A DNA stretch of 64,000 nt from Pimelobacter simplex (GCF_900114845.1 NZ_FOUK01000004.1:186001-250000); one strand, 5' to 3'; numbered from the stretch's first letter, positions 17,926-26,365 are shown. Numbers and translations are program-made. Notes: a model not told the origin generated them from the letters alone.

Positions 17926-18696
17926 TCAGGGCGTCCCGACGTACTCCCAGTGCCACGGCTCCGGCCGCGACCCGTGCTCGCGCGCCCAGCCCGGGTTGAC
18001 CCAGCCGAAGGCGGCGGCGTTCTCGCTCATCCAGAGGTGGGGCGTGGTGCCGAAGCGCTCGATGCCGCCGCACAGGTCGACGGCCACGCCCCAGCCGTGG
18101 TTGCTGGTGCCGGGGCGGGCGGCGAGGCCGGGCTTGACGGCGGCCAGGCGCTGCTGGGAGGCGAGGTCGCGGTAGCCGTCGGTCATGCAGAGCTCGGTGC
18201 CGAACCGGCGCTCGTACGCCGCGGCGAGGCGGGACCAGGCCGCGGCGGCGTCGCCGCGGAGGAGGAAGCCGTCGGGCAGCGCGCAGAGGTCGTCGGTGGG
18301 GATCTGGCCGTTGGGGCTGTCCGAGGTCTGCGGGGTGCGGCGGCAGCCCTCGAGCCAGCCGGGGACCCGGTTCGCCGTCCCGGAGGTGGCGCGGGGGGCG
18401 CTGCGGCTGAGCGTGCCGGAGAGGAGCCGCTCGTCGACCTCGCGCTCCCGCTCCCGCGCGCCGGTGCCCGGGCCGTCGAGGTCGGCCGGTGCGGGGCGCG
18501 GAGCGCCGAGGGCGGCGGCCGCGGAGGGGGCGTCCTCGTGGTCGCCGAGCAGCGCCGGGGACAGGCTGCCGACGGCGACTGCGGCGAGCGTCGCGCCGGC
18601 GGCGAGCGCGGCGCTCCCCCGGTGCGGACGGCGGCGGCGCGGCCGGACGGCCTTGCGGCGACCCGCGGGCGCGCGGTGGCGCGCTTCCGAACCCAC
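17926..18696 (-). CDS. VanY-type D-alanyl-D-alanine carboxypeptidase (M15B)
   Basis: 256 residues. After a basic N-terminus and one membrane anchor (about residues 30-50), the M15 zinc peptidase core occupies the C-terminal 120 residues. Zinc-ligand motifs are SNHGWGVAVDL (SxHxxGxAxD) and PWHWEY, and the substrate-binding DGYRDLASQQ precedes them. Such enzymes trim peptidoglycan stem peptides. GTG 18696 was chosen because AAGGAGAG lies six bases upstream. It is 38 bases downstream of the MFS gene, so read-through from the YcaO operon is possible. Confidence 0.87.
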   Translation of the reverse strand: MGSEARHRAPAGRRKAVRPRRRRPHRGSAALAAGATLAAVAVGSLSPALLGDHEDAPSAAAALGAPRPAPADLDGPGTGAREREREVDERLLSGTLSRSAPRATSGTANRVPGWLEGCRRTPQTSDSPNGQIPTDDLCALPDGFLLRGDAAAAWSRLAAAYERRFGTELCMTDGYRDLASQQRLAAVKPGLAARPGTSNHGWGVAVDLCGGIERFGTTPHLWMSENAAAFGWVNPGWAREHGSRPEPWHWEYVGTP

Positions 18697-18734
18697 CCGT
18701 GACTCTCCTTGCGCACCGCGACGACCGACGACTA

Positions 18735-20018
18735 CTAGCGAGGATAGTAATTGCCGCCCAGCGCCTCCGCACGCAGGACGTCGAGCCGGGCGAACCGGGG
18801 CACCCCGACGAGCAGCGCGCCGACCAGGCTCGCCAGCAGGCCGAGGGCGGCGGCGCGCAGGGCCCAGGGGGTCCCCGCGGCGCCGGCGACGACGCCCCCG
18901 AGCGCGGCGCCGAGCGGGCTGCCGCCCCAGGCGATGAGCCGCGCGGTCGTGTTCACCCGGGACTGCAGGTGGTCGGGGGTGACCACCTGGCGGGTGACGA
19001 TCCCGTTGACGATGAGCGTCGTCATCGCGAAGTTGAGGACGGCGAGCAGCGGCAGCGCGACCACGACGGTCGAGCTCGCGGCGAGCGCGAGCAGGGCGAG
19101 GAGCGCGACGGCGTAGCCGGCGGTCGTGATCAGGCCGACGCCGAGCCGGCGCTGCACCCGGGGCAGGGCCAGGCTCGCGACGAACGTGCCGAGCGCGCCC
19201 GCCGCGAACAGCCAGCCCAGCGCTGGGGAGTCCGAGGCGAGGCCGAGCTGCTCGACCCCGACCACCACGAGCAGCCCGGACGTCGCACCGCCGGCCAGGC
19301 TCGCCCCGGTCCCGAGGACGGTCAGCCAGCGCACCACCGGCATCGCCCAGAGGTAGCGCAGGCCCTCGCCGACCTCGCGGCCGAGCCGGCGTCCGGGGAC
19401 GGCGTCCGGGACACTCTCGCTGCCGGGCCACCGCAGCCGCGCGACGACCGCGGCGGCGACCAGGTAGGCGAGCCCGTCGATGCCGAGCACGAGCGCCGGG
19501 GAGGTGGTGGTGACGAGGAGGCCCGCGACCAGCGGCCCGACCAGCCCGATCGCCGTCCCCACCGTGACCAGGGTGGACGTCGCCGAGGCGACCCGGTCGC
19601 GCCCGACCAGCTGCGGGACCAGCCCGAACGAGGCGGCGTCGGCGAACACGAACAGCGTCGAGATGACGAGCGCGACCCCCAGCAGCTGGGCGAAGGTCAG
19701 CACGCCCAGCAGGTCGGCGACCGGGACGGTGAGCAGCGCGAGGCCGCTCGACGCGCCGGTGCCCGCGAGCACCCGGCGGCGGTTCCACCGGTCGGCGAGG
19801 GCGCCGGCCGGCAGTCCCACGACGAGGTACGGCGCGGTCTCGGCCGCCGCGATCAGCGCGGTCAGCGTCGCGCTCCCGGTGAGCCGGTAGACGAGGACCG
19901 GCAGCGCCACCAGGGTGAGCGCGTTGCCCGCCATGGCGACGGTCCGCGCGGCGAGGAAGCGGCGGTACGTCGGGTCGGTCAGCGCCCCGGTCGACCGCTC
20001 GGGCACCGGCTCGGTCAC
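18735..20018 (-). CDS. MFS transporter, last gene of the YcaO operon, probable product exporter
   Basis: 427 residues with twelve membrane helices and the MFS loop motif GALADRWNRRRVL after helix 2, typical of DHA3/macrolide-efflux-like exporters. The GTG start overlaps the YcaO stop (GTGA), so it is translated with the biosynthetic genes. In RiPP clusters such exporters often move the finished peptide out. That role is inferred from context; the substrate cannot be read from sequence. Confidence 0.85.
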   Translation of the reverse strand: MTEPVPERSTGALTDPTYRRFLAARTVAMAGNALTLVALPVLVYRLTGSATLTALIAAAETAPYLVVGLPAGALADRWNRRRVLAGTGASSGLALLTVPVADLLGVLTFAQLLGVALVISTLFVFADAASFGLVPQLVGRDRVASATSTLVTVGTAIGLVGPLVAGLLVTTTSPALVLGIDGLAYLVAAAVVARLRWPGSESVPDAVPGRRLGREVGEGLRYLWAMPVVRWLTVLGTGASLAGGATSGLLVVVGVEQLGLASDSPALGWLFAAGALGTFVASLALPRVQRRLGVGLITTAGYAVALLALLALAASSTVVVALPLLAVLNFAMTTLIVNGIVTRQVVTPDHLQSRVNTTARLIAWGGSPLGAALGGVVAGAAGTPWALRAAALGLLASLVGALLVGVPRFARLDVLRAEALGGNYYPR

Positions 20019-21355
20019 AGGCTCGGCGGGGGCAGCAGGAGCAGCGACTCCGGCGTCGGCGCCCGGCCGGCGACGTCGGTCCACCGCGGCAGCCCGTAGT
20101 AGGGGAAGCCCGCCGGGGCGTTGGGGACCAGCCCGCGGGCGCAGACCCGGACCACGCGCAGCGGGGTGAGCGCGATGTCCGGCGTGGTGAGCTCGCAGAC
20201 GACGACCTCGTGGCCCGCGGCCGCCAGGGCCGCGCGCAGCCCGGACTCGGTGCCGACGGGCAGCGCGTCGAGCCCGACCGTCGTCCCGGGGTCGGTGAAC
20301 CGGGGCAGCAGCGCGGCCTGCACGGCGGGGTCGAGCCAGACCTGGGCCTGGGCGCCGAGGTCCCGCACGCCCGCGCAGTGCTCCCCGGCGATCGCGAGGT
20401 AGTCGCGCTCGGGCCGGTGCGGGAGGTAGAGCCCCTCGGACAGGATCCCGGCCCGCACCGCCTCGAACACCCAGCCGTCCTCGTCGAGCAGGCCCTGGGT
20501 GAAGACCCAGCTGTGGATCGCCTCGAGGACCGCCTTGCGCGCCGTCTCGGCCGGGTCGAGCTTGGCGGAGAAGCCGCCGGCGACGATCCCCGTCTCCGGG
20601 TCGTGGACGACGGCCGCGACGACGGGCACCCCGAACCACGACGGCAGCGCCAGCAGGTGCACCTCCAGGCGGGAGCCGGCCAGGTCGTCGAGCAGCCCCG
20701 GGACGCCGGCCGGGTCGATCCCCGCGGCCGGCAGCCGGAGGTGCCACCACAGGGAGAGGGCGTCGCGCTCGACCAGCTCGAGCAGGCCGCGGCGGGTGGC
20801 GTCCGCGACGTCCTGCCCGGTCGCGATGCCGGCGTAGTTCACCGGGTGCAGGAAGGGATCGCGGCGCCGCGACCCGGTGCGCCAGTTGAGGTGGGCCCAC
20901 GACGCGGGGACGAGCACCGGGCCGTCGTCGCCGCGTCCCTCGACCCAGGCGATCTCGACGTCCTCGGTGAAGCGCGCGAACGGGAAGCCGGGCCGCTCGT
21001 GCTGCCAGTCCGTGAAGAACCGCAGGTCGTCGGGGCCGAGCAGCCGGTGGCCCGCCGCGGCGAGCTCGCGGGCGCTGCCCCGGAGCAGGCCGTCGGGGAC
21101 GTAGTTGCCGCAGTAGCGCTCGACCGCCTCGCCGATCGCCGCGATCCGGGCGCCGTCGAGGTCGTCGAAGGTGGTGCCCAGGGACACCCGGTCGCTCGGC
21201 CAGTTGCCGTGCACCCGGGCGTCGGCGACCTCGGCAGTCAGGCCGACGTACGCCGGCGGCATGCCGTCGAGGCGGGGCACCGGGTGCAGTCCGGTGACCA
21301 GCCCGAGGTGGGGGTCGACGAGGCTGTCGACGGGGAGGACGGGGAGGGTCGTCAT
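20015..21355 (-). CDS. YcaO-domain RiPP-modifying enzyme, probable azoline-forming cyclodehydratase
   Basis: 446 residues. YcaO enzymes use ATP to activate backbone amides, usually turning Ser/Thr/Cys residues of a precursor peptide into azolines. The ATP-binding motifs are clear: AIGEAVERYCGNY, LLELVERDALSLWW and ARKAVLEAIHSW. The protein ends in LLLPPPSL, a Pro-rich tail reminiscent of the PxPxP C-terminus needed by TOMM cyclodehydratases. ATG overlaps the hydrolase stop (ATGA). It stands in an operon with a 39-residue peptide and an E1/RRE-like protein, so a cyclodehydratase role is favoured over thioamidation, which usually comes with TfuA. No TfuA is present. Confidence 0.85.
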   Translation of the reverse strand: MTTLPVLPVDSLVDPHLGLVTGLHPVPRLDGMPPAYVGLTAEVADARVHGNWPSDRVSLGTTFDDLDGARIAAIGEAVERYCGNYVPDGLLRGSARELAAAGHRLLGPDDLRFFTDWQHERPGFPFARFTEDVEIAWVEGRGDDGPVLVPASWAHLNWRTGSRRRDPFLHPVNYAGIATGQDVADATRRGLLELVERDALSLWWHLRLPAAGIDPAGVPGLLDDLAGSRLEVHLLALPSWFGVPVVAAVVHDPETGIVAGGFSAKLDPAETARKAVLEAIHSWVFTQGLLDEDGWVFEAVRAGILSEGLYLPHRPERDYLAIAGEHCAGVRDLGAQAQVWLDPAVQAALLPRFTDPGTTVGLDALPVGTESGLRAALAAAGHEVVVCELTTPDIALTPLRVVRVCARGLVPNAPAGFPYYGLPRWTDVAGRAPTPESLLLLPPPSL

Positions 21356-22398
21356 GCGGTGAGCTCCAGGTGGTGGTCGGGGACCCGGCCCGGACGCAGC
21401 GCCGGGTGCGCCGGGCGGGCGTAGCGGGGGAAGTCGTCGGCGCCGACCCGCAGCGCGAGCGCGGCGCGCTCGGCGTCGGTGAGGACGAGCGGGCCGAGGG
21501 TGATCCGGTCGCCGCGGGCGGCACCGTGCGCGACCTCGCGGGCGGTCCCGTCGGGGGCGCGGACGACGAGCGAGGCGCACCACTGGTCGTCCGCGGCGAC
21601 GCCGGGCAGCCGCACGGTCGCCAGCGGGGGTGGGTCCGCCCGGGTCGTGCCGTCGCGGTCGACGGTCAGCACGCCGGTGGCCGGGTGTCCCGCGCGCAGG
21701 TCGTCGAGCCAGGCCAGGATCCGGGCGGCACGGCGCGCGCCCGCGAGCCAGTGGTCCCACGGCCCCAGGACCAGCCGGGCCGGACCGCCCCAGGCCGACC
21801 ACAGGTCGACGGTGTCGTGCGCGAAGTAGTCGTCGGTCCCGCCGATGGCGAGCAGCGGGCAGTCGATCCGGGCCACCGCGGCGGCCCGCTCGGCGTCGGT
21901 CCGGCGGGCGGCCAGGACGTCGGCCCACGGCCGGCGGACGTCCTGGGCCAGCCACCAGCCGAGCCGCGAGGCGAGCTGGAGGACGCCGCCGCGGGTCCGC
22001 GCCGTCTCGCCGAGGCCGAGCGCGGGGACGGCGACGACCACGCCGTCGGGCGCGGCGACCTCCGCCGTCGCGAGCGCCGTCGCGAGCGCCGCGTGGGCAC
22101 CGTACGACGTGCCCATCAGGACCACGGGCGCCTCCGCCCAGCCCCGCACCCAGGCCAGCAGGTCGGGTCCGTCGGCGCTGCCGTGCTCGGCGTACGGCAC
22201 GAACTCGCCGGGCGAGGCGTGGCGCCCGCGGACGTCCTGGACGACGAGCCCGATGCCGTGCGCCGTCCAGCCGCGGGCCTCGGCCGCGTGCCCGGCGGCG
22301 CCGTACGGCGTGCGGACGACGAGGACCGCCCGCGGTGCGTCGTCCGGCAGCCACCCGAACGTGGCGAGCCCGCCGACGCGCGTGCGCGACGACCTCAC
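21352..22398 (-). CDS. S15/CocE-family alpha/beta hydrolase in the RiPP operon
   Basis: 348 residues. An X-prolyl dipeptidyl-peptidase/CocE-type hydrolase: nucleophile Ser in MGTSYGAH, acid in GGTDDYF, catalytic His in LGPWDHW, then a C-terminal jelly-roll region (VRLPGVAADDQWCASLVV) characteristic of the S15 group. In this operon it could process the precursor's leader or follower or release the product. GTG 22398 overlaps the E1-like gene's stop and was chosen over an upstream open frame running opposite that gene. The substrate is inferred from position only. Confidence 0.8.
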   Translation of the reverse strand: MRSSRTRVGGLATFGWLPDDAPRAVLVVRTPYGAAGHAAEARGWTAHGIGLVVQDVRGRHASPGEFVPYAEHGSADGPDLLAWVRGWAEAPVVLMGTSYGAHAALATALATAEVAAPDGVVVAVPALGLGETARTRGGVLQLASRLGWWLAQDVRRPWADVLAARRTDAERAAAVARIDCPLLAIGGTDDYFAHDTVDLWSAWGGPARLVLGPWDHWLAGARRAARILAWLDDLRAGHPATGVLTVDRDGTTRADPPPLATVRLPGVAADDQWCASLVVRAPDGTAREVAHGAARGDRITLGPLVLTDAERAALALRVGADDFPRYARPAHPALRPGRVPDHHLELTA

Positions 22399-23081
22399 CG
22401 CGGCGCGGCCGGCACCGGGAGCACGGGGTGCCGCGACGTGGTCAGCGCGACCAGGTCCACCACCACCGCCTCGTAGGGCGCCCGCTCGGGCCGGACCAGC
22501 TCGGCAGCCACCTGGACCGCGGCCAGCTCGAGCCCCGCCCCGGCCAGCACCGGCCGGCCCGAGCGGACCCCGACCGCGTCCGGACGGCGGACCACCCGCC
22601 GGTCGGTGGCGCGGCGCCCGGTCGCCGCCCGGTGCCGCGCGGCCACCTGGCCGGCGGGGACGGCCGGGGGCGAGAGCACCACGCGGTGCCCGCTCACCCA
22701 GCAGGCGGGGGTCGTCGCGGGCAGCGCGGCCGGGAGGACGTCGTCGTCCACGGCCAGCACCGGCGCCCCGCCGGGCCCGAGGTCGGCGCCCATCCGGGTG
22801 AGCGCGGCGCGCAGCGCGGCGGCGAGCCGGCCCTCCCCCGCGACCGTCAGGTGCGGGGGGACGACGTCGACCAGGCCGGCGTCCACGAGCGAGCCGAGCG
22901 CAGCCCGGGCGCGCGGGGAGTGCGGCTCCCCGCCGTCGACGAGCGCCGCGACGAGCGCGGTGAGCTCGGCCGGGTCGAGGTGGACGTGGTGGTGCGCGTC
23001 GCCGGCCAGCAGCACGTGGCCGCCCTCGACGGCGTACAGCGCGACGTCGGGACGCAGGCGGGCGGAGAGGGGGAGGTTCAT
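22395..23081 (-). CDS. TOMM E1-like/leader-binding partner of YcaO
   Basis: 228 residues. Residues 1-75 look like a PqqD-like RiPP recognition element (winged helix: RPDVALYAVEGGHVLLAG then HVHLDPAELTALVAALVDGG). The rest resembles the shortened ThiF/E1-like domain of TOMM partner proteins, without adenylation cysteines. Such proteins deliver the precursor's leader to YcaO. It is the first gene after the peptide gene, and it overlaps the hydrolase gene (GTGA). Identity rests on domain pattern and context; sequence similarity in this family is low. Confidence 0.65.
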   Translation of the reverse strand: MNLPLSARLRPDVALYAVEGGHVLLAGDAHHHVHLDPAELTALVAALVDGGEPHSPRARAALGSLVDAGLVDVVPPHLTVAGEGRLAAALRAALTRMGADLGPGGAPVLAVDDDVLPAALPATTPACWVSGHRVVLSPPAVPAGQVAARHRAATGRRATDRRVVRRPDAVGVRSGRPVLAGAGLELAAVQVAAELVRPERAPYEAVVVDLVALTTSRHPVLPVPAAPR

Positions 23082-23098
23082 GGGGCCTTCGGTTCCGG

Positions 23099-23139
23099 GG
23101 TCGGTCCCCCCGCACCCGAGGTGCGCGGGGGGACCGACC
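23099..23139 (-). terminator. Strong intercistronic hairpin between peptide gene and enzymes
   Basis: A 15-bp perfect stem (GGTCGGTCCCCCCGC / GCGGGGGGACCGACC), extended by three more pairs past a 2-base bulge, with a 3-base loop. It starts 22 bases after the peptide stop and ends 18 bases before the E1-like start. No U-tract follows, so it is more likely an attenuator or RNA-stability element. Such hairpins in RiPP operons raise the amount of precursor relative to enzymes. Confidence 0.6.
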
Positions 23140-23160
23140 GGTGGGACAGCGGACGACGGG

Positions 23161-23280
23161 TCAGTCGCCCTCGGTGCCCTCGACCTCGTCGAAGGGGTTC
23201 TCGACCAGCGCGTTGCTGTGGCCGGCGCTGTGCGTCGAGAGCTGGGCGCGGTGGCTGACGGGGGTGAAGAACTCGTTCAT
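23161..23280 (-). CDS. 39-residue candidate RiPP precursor peptide
   Basis: A short gene with ATG at 23280 preceded by GAAGGAG seven bases upstream, and TGA at 23161. The peptide begins MNEFFTPVSHRAQLSTHSAG and has a Ser/Thr/His-rich middle (Ser9, Ser15, Thr16, Ser18, Ser22; His10, His17, His21) and an acidic C-terminal part (ENPFDE near residues 27-32, then Glu/Gly-rich to Asp39). It has no Cys. It is the first gene of the operon with an E1/RRE-like protein, S15 hydrolase, YcaO and MFS exporter, and a Fur-family box lies 65 bases upstream. Which end is core and which is leader or follower cannot be decided; an acidic follower, as in bottromycin, is possible. I do not recognise the family. 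Confidence 0.8.
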   Translation of the reverse strand: MNEFFTPVSHRAQLSTHSAGHSNALVENPFDEVEGTEGD

Positions 23281-23344
23281 CGGTGTCTCCTTCGGTGGGG
23301 GTGCGACCCGCGGATCGGGGCCGCGCCACGGACCGTACCGAAGA

Positions 23345-23359
23345 TGAGAATGATTCTCA
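23345..23359. promoter_or_regulatory. Fur-family (Fur/Zur) operator upstream of the peptide operon
   Basis: Perfect 7-1-7 palindrome TGAGAAT-G-ATTCTCA, close to the Fur-superfamily 7-1-7 consensus TGATAAT-N-ATTATCA (13 of 14 non-centre positions are two short of perfect; two differ). It lies just after the binding-protein stop and 65 bases before the peptide start, so it should control the biosynthetic operon. Iron or zinc cannot be told apart. Confidence 0.75.
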
Positions 23360-23362
23360 ATC

Positions 23363-24310
23363 TTATTTGCGAAGAGTCTTCTCGACCGTGTCGAGCACCA
23401 GCCCCAGCGAGCGGGTCCCGCGCCCGGTCGCCCACACCGGGGCCTCGACCTCGACCACCCGGTCCTGCCGGGTCGCGCTCAGCCGGGCCCAGACCGGGTC
23501 GCTGGCGAGCCGGTCGCTCAGCGGTTCGGCGTCCGCCGACGCCGAGAACGCCTGGGCGAAGATGACGTCCGGGTCGACCTCGGCGATCTGCTCCACGGCG
23601 ACGCTCGCGAACGGGTCGTCCCCGGCCGGCCACGGGTAGTCGCTCACCTCGGCCAGCAGCGAGCCGACCGGCGTCTCGACCGAGTCGACGCCGAGGCTGC
23701 CCGGCTCGCCGTACATCGAGAGCGTGGTCAGCTCGCTCCGCGACGACGCCGCCGCCGCGACGCGGTCGGTGAAGGCCCGCGCCTTCTCGTCGGCGAGCTC
23801 CTCGGTGCCGGTCAGCTCGCCGATCGTGCGCAGGAAGGCCACCGAGTCCCGCCAGGAGCGCGGGTCGACGAGGAGCAGCGGGGCGTGCGCCTCGACCGCG
23901 GCCCGCAGCCCGTCCTGGGCGCCGGCCAGGCCGATCACCAGGTCCGGCGTGGCGAGCGCGATGTCCTCGACGTTCTCCTCGCCGAAGCCGCCGGTGATCT
24001 CGCGCATGTCGGCGTCCGGGCCGGCGTACCGCTCGTCGCGGGCGAGCGCCTCGCGGTAGGCGACGGGCGTCAGCCCGACCTCGGTCAGCGCGTCGACGCA
24101 GATCATCGTGAGGCAGGCGATCCGGTCGACGGGACCGTCGAGGGTGAGCTCGGCACCGGTCGCGTCGGTCAGCGTGATCGGCTCCGCGGACGCGTCGGGC
24201 TTGTCGGCCTCGTCCGCCTCGGACGTCCCGCCGCAGGCGGCGAGGAGGCTGACGGCGAGCAGGGCGGCCGGCGCGAGGACGGCGGCTCGGGTGGGGGTGG
24301 GTTTGCGCAT
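23363..24310 (-). CDS. Siderophore-type ABC transporter substrate-binding lipoprotein
   Basis: 315 residues with a lipoprotein signal (lipobox LLAACGG) and ATG preceded by AGGAG. The mature protein is a class III binding protein of the FecB/FepB/BtuF kind. Unusually, at the position where the family has a variable hydrophobic strand it has two cysteines, RIACLTMICVDALTEVG, five residues apart. The gene is divergent from the two permease genes with a Fur-family box between them, and it precedes the peptide operon on the same strand. The ligand may be the peptide product loaded with metal; that is inference. Confidence 0.82.
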   Translation of the reverse strand: MRKPTPTRAAVLAPAALLAVSLLAACGGTSEADEADKPDASAEPITLTDATGAELTLDGPVDRIACLTMICVDALTEVGLTPVAYREALARDERYAGPDADMREITGGFGEENVEDIALATPDLVIGLAGAQDGLRAAVEAHAPLLLVDPRSWRDSVAFLRTIGELTGTEELADEKARAFTDRVAAAASSRSELTTLSMYGEPGSLGVDSVETPVGSLLAEVSDYPWPAGDDPFASVAVEQIAEVDPDVIFAQAFSASADAEPLSDRLASDPVWARLSATRQDRVVEVEAPVWATGRGTRSLGLVLDTVEKTLRK

Positions 24311-24337
24311 GGGTTCTCCTGTGGTGGACGATGAGTT

Positions 24338-24356
24338 GGAAATGATAATCATTCCC
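24338..24356. promoter_or_regulatory. Fur-family operator between the binding protein and the importer operon
   Basis: GGAAATGATAATCATTCCC, whose central 13 bases AATGATAATCATT are a perfect palindrome identical to the centre of the classical Fur box. It lies between the divergent binding-protein and permease genes and should control both. Confidence 0.75.
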
Positions 24357-24365
24357 GATTGCTCG

Positions 24366-25376
24366 GTGCGCTCCCGCCCGCACTCACGGACCGTGCTCGT
24401 CACGGTCGCGGCCACGGCCCTCGCAGCCGGCTGCCTGCTCGCCGCGCTGTGCCTCGGGCAGCCGAGCGTCGGCCCGGCCGCCGCGCTCGCCGCCGTAACC
24501 GACCCGGAGCACCCGCTGCGCGTCGCGGTCGTCGAGGTGCGCCTGCCGCGGGCGCTGCTCGGTCTCGTGGCGGGGGCCGGGCTGGGCGTCGCCGGGCTGC
24601 TGCTCCAGGACGCCCTGCGCAACCCGATCGCCGGACCCGAGCTGCTCGGGGTGTCCTCGGGCGCGACCGTCGTCGTCGCCGCGATCGTGGTGCTCGGCCT
24701 CGGCGTGCCGCTCGCCCTCCAGCCGTGGCTCGCGCTCGGCGGGGCCCTGCTCGCCGGCGCCCTCGTCCTGCTCGCCATCGGCCGCACCCGCGACCCGGCC
24801 CACGTCGTGCTGGTCGGCGCCGCGATGTCGGCCGCCTGCGGGGGCCTGGTCGTGGCGGTCGTCGGGCTCGGCACCCAGGGCAACGTCGTGGTGCTCTTCC
24901 GCTACCTGCTCGGCAGCCTCGCCGCACGCGGCTGGCCGCACCTGGAGACCGTCGCCCCGATCGTCGGTGCCGGTCTCGCCGGCGCCTGGCTTCTGCGCCG
25001 CCGGATCGAGGCCCTCACGCTCGGCGACGAGGTCGCCGCGGGCCTCGGCGTGCCCGTCGTCCGGACCCGGGTGGCGGCGGTCGGGCTCGCGGCGCTGCTC
25101 GCGGCCGCGGTCGCCGCGGCCTGCGGACCGATCGCCTTCGTCGCCCTGCTCGCACCCCACCTGGCCCGCCGGGCGACCGGGACGACGAGCACCCGGCGCG
25201 TGCTCCCCCTCGTCGCCGTGGCCGGCGGGCTGCTGCTGGTGGCCGCCGACCTCGCCGCGCGCCGGCTGCTCTACCCCGTCGAGATGCCGGTCGGCATCGC
25301 AACCACCCTGGTCGGGGTGCCGGCCCTCCTGCTGCTGCGCCGGCGGCGGCAGCCGCGTCCGGCGGTGACCGGGTGA
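24366..25376 (+). CDS. FecCD-family ABC transporter permease, subunit 1
   Basis: 336 residues with about nine membrane helices. Family motifs: LPRALLGLVAGAGLGVAG, DALRNPIAGPELLGVSSGA and PIAFVALLAPHLAR. Start choice is uncertain: ATG 24342 lies inside the Fur-family box, so GTG 24366 (or GTG 24393) is more likely. It ends in a GTGA overlap with a second, different permease, so the importer has a heterodimeric channel as in FepDG or FhuB-like systems. Metal-chelate import is inferred from family and operator. Confidence 0.88.
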   Translation: MRSRPHSRTVLVTVAATALAAGCLLAALCLGQPSVGPAAALAAVTDPEHPLRVAVVEVRLPRALLGLVAGAGLGVAGLLLQDALRNPIAGPELLGVSSGATVVVAAIVVLGLGVPLALQPWLALGGALLAGALVLLAIGRTRDPAHVVLVGAAMSAACGGLVVAVVGLGTQGNVVVLFRYLLGSLAARGWPHLETVAPIVGAGLAGAWLLRRRIEALTLGDEVAAGLGVPVVRTRVAAVGLAALLAAAVAAACGPIAFVALLAPHLARRATGTTSTRRVLPLVAVAGGLLLVAADLAARRLLYPVEMPVGIATTLVGVPALLLLRRRRQPRPAVTG

Positions 25377-26361
25377 CGCCGTCCGCGCGGGCGGTCGCCG
25401 TCGTCGCCGGCGGGCTGCTGGCCGGGCTCGCGCTCGTCCTGGCCCACCTCCTCACCGGCCGCTCCGACCTGCCGGCCGGGGAGGTCGTGCGGGCCCTCGT
25501 GGGCCGGTCCGAGCACCCGGCGTACGAGGTGATCGTGCTCGACTACCGGCTGCCCCGGGTGCTCGTCGGGCTCGGGGCCGGCGCCCTGCTCGCGGTCTCC
25601 GGCGTGCTCGTCCAGGCCGTGGTCCGCAACCCCCTCGCCGAGCCGGCCACCACGGGCGTCGGCGCGGGTGCGGCCCTCGCGGTCACCGGCACGCTCGTCC
25701 TGTGGCCCGGTCACCCGCTCGTCTACCCGGCCGCACTGCTGGGCGCGCTCGCCACCGGCGCCGTCCTGTACGTCGTCGGGCGGCGCTCGTTCGCGGTGGC
25801 CGGCGTGCTGCTGGGGGCGGTCCTCGCGGCCGTGACCTCGCTCCTGCTCGTCGTCGACTCGGCCCCGATCGGCGTCGTCCTCCGCTGGCTGGTCGGCTCG
25901 CTCAACGCCCGCACCCCGGTGGACTGGGCGCAGCTGTGGCCGTGGCTCGTCGTCGTCCTGCCGGTGGCGTGGCTGCTCGCGTCCCGGCTCAACGTGTGGG
26001 CGCTCGGCGAGCCGGCCGCGATCGGGCTGGGCCTCCGCGCCGGGCCGTTCCTGGCCGTCGTCCTGCTGGTCGCCGTCGCCGCCGCGGCGGCCGCGATCGC
26101 CGCCGCGGGCGCGGTCGCCTTCGTCGGCCTGGTCGCCCCCCACGTCGGACGGCTCCTCGTCGGCGCCGACCACCGGCTGCTGGTGCCGGTCAGCGCCGTC
26201 CTCGGCGCCGTGCTGCTCAGCCTCGCGGACCTCGCCGCGTTCTCGGTGTCGGTGCAGCTGCCCGGGCTGGCCACCGACGTCTCCGGCGTCCCCGTCGGCG
26301 CGGTCACCGCGCTGCTGGGCGCCCCCGTCCTGATCAGCCTCGTCCGCAGGGAGAGCCGCCG

Positions 26362-26365
<4 letters not shown>
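25373..26365 (+). CDS. FecCD-family ABC transporter permease, subunit 2
   Basis: 330 residues, paralogue of the preceding permease: LPRVLVGLGAGALLAVSGVL, RNPLAEPATTGVGAGA and GAVAFVGLVAPHVGRLLVG are the matching motifs. GTG start in a GTGA overlap. Stop overlaps the ATPase ATG by four bases. Confidence 0.9.

Noticed and set aside
18735..23280. Bottromycin-type cluster
   Set aside because: Only one YcaO, no M17 aminopeptidase, no amidohydrolase and no radical-SAM methyltransferases; the acidic peptide end is only a loose resemblance.
23345..23359. DtxR/IdeR iron box
   Set aside because: The 19-bp TTAGG...CCTAA pattern is absent; the 7-1-7 palindrome is of the Fur superfamily.
24342..24365. 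ATG 24342 as start of the first permease
   Set aside because: It lies inside the Fur-family operator and has no ribosome binding site; GTG 24366 is more plausible, though not certain.
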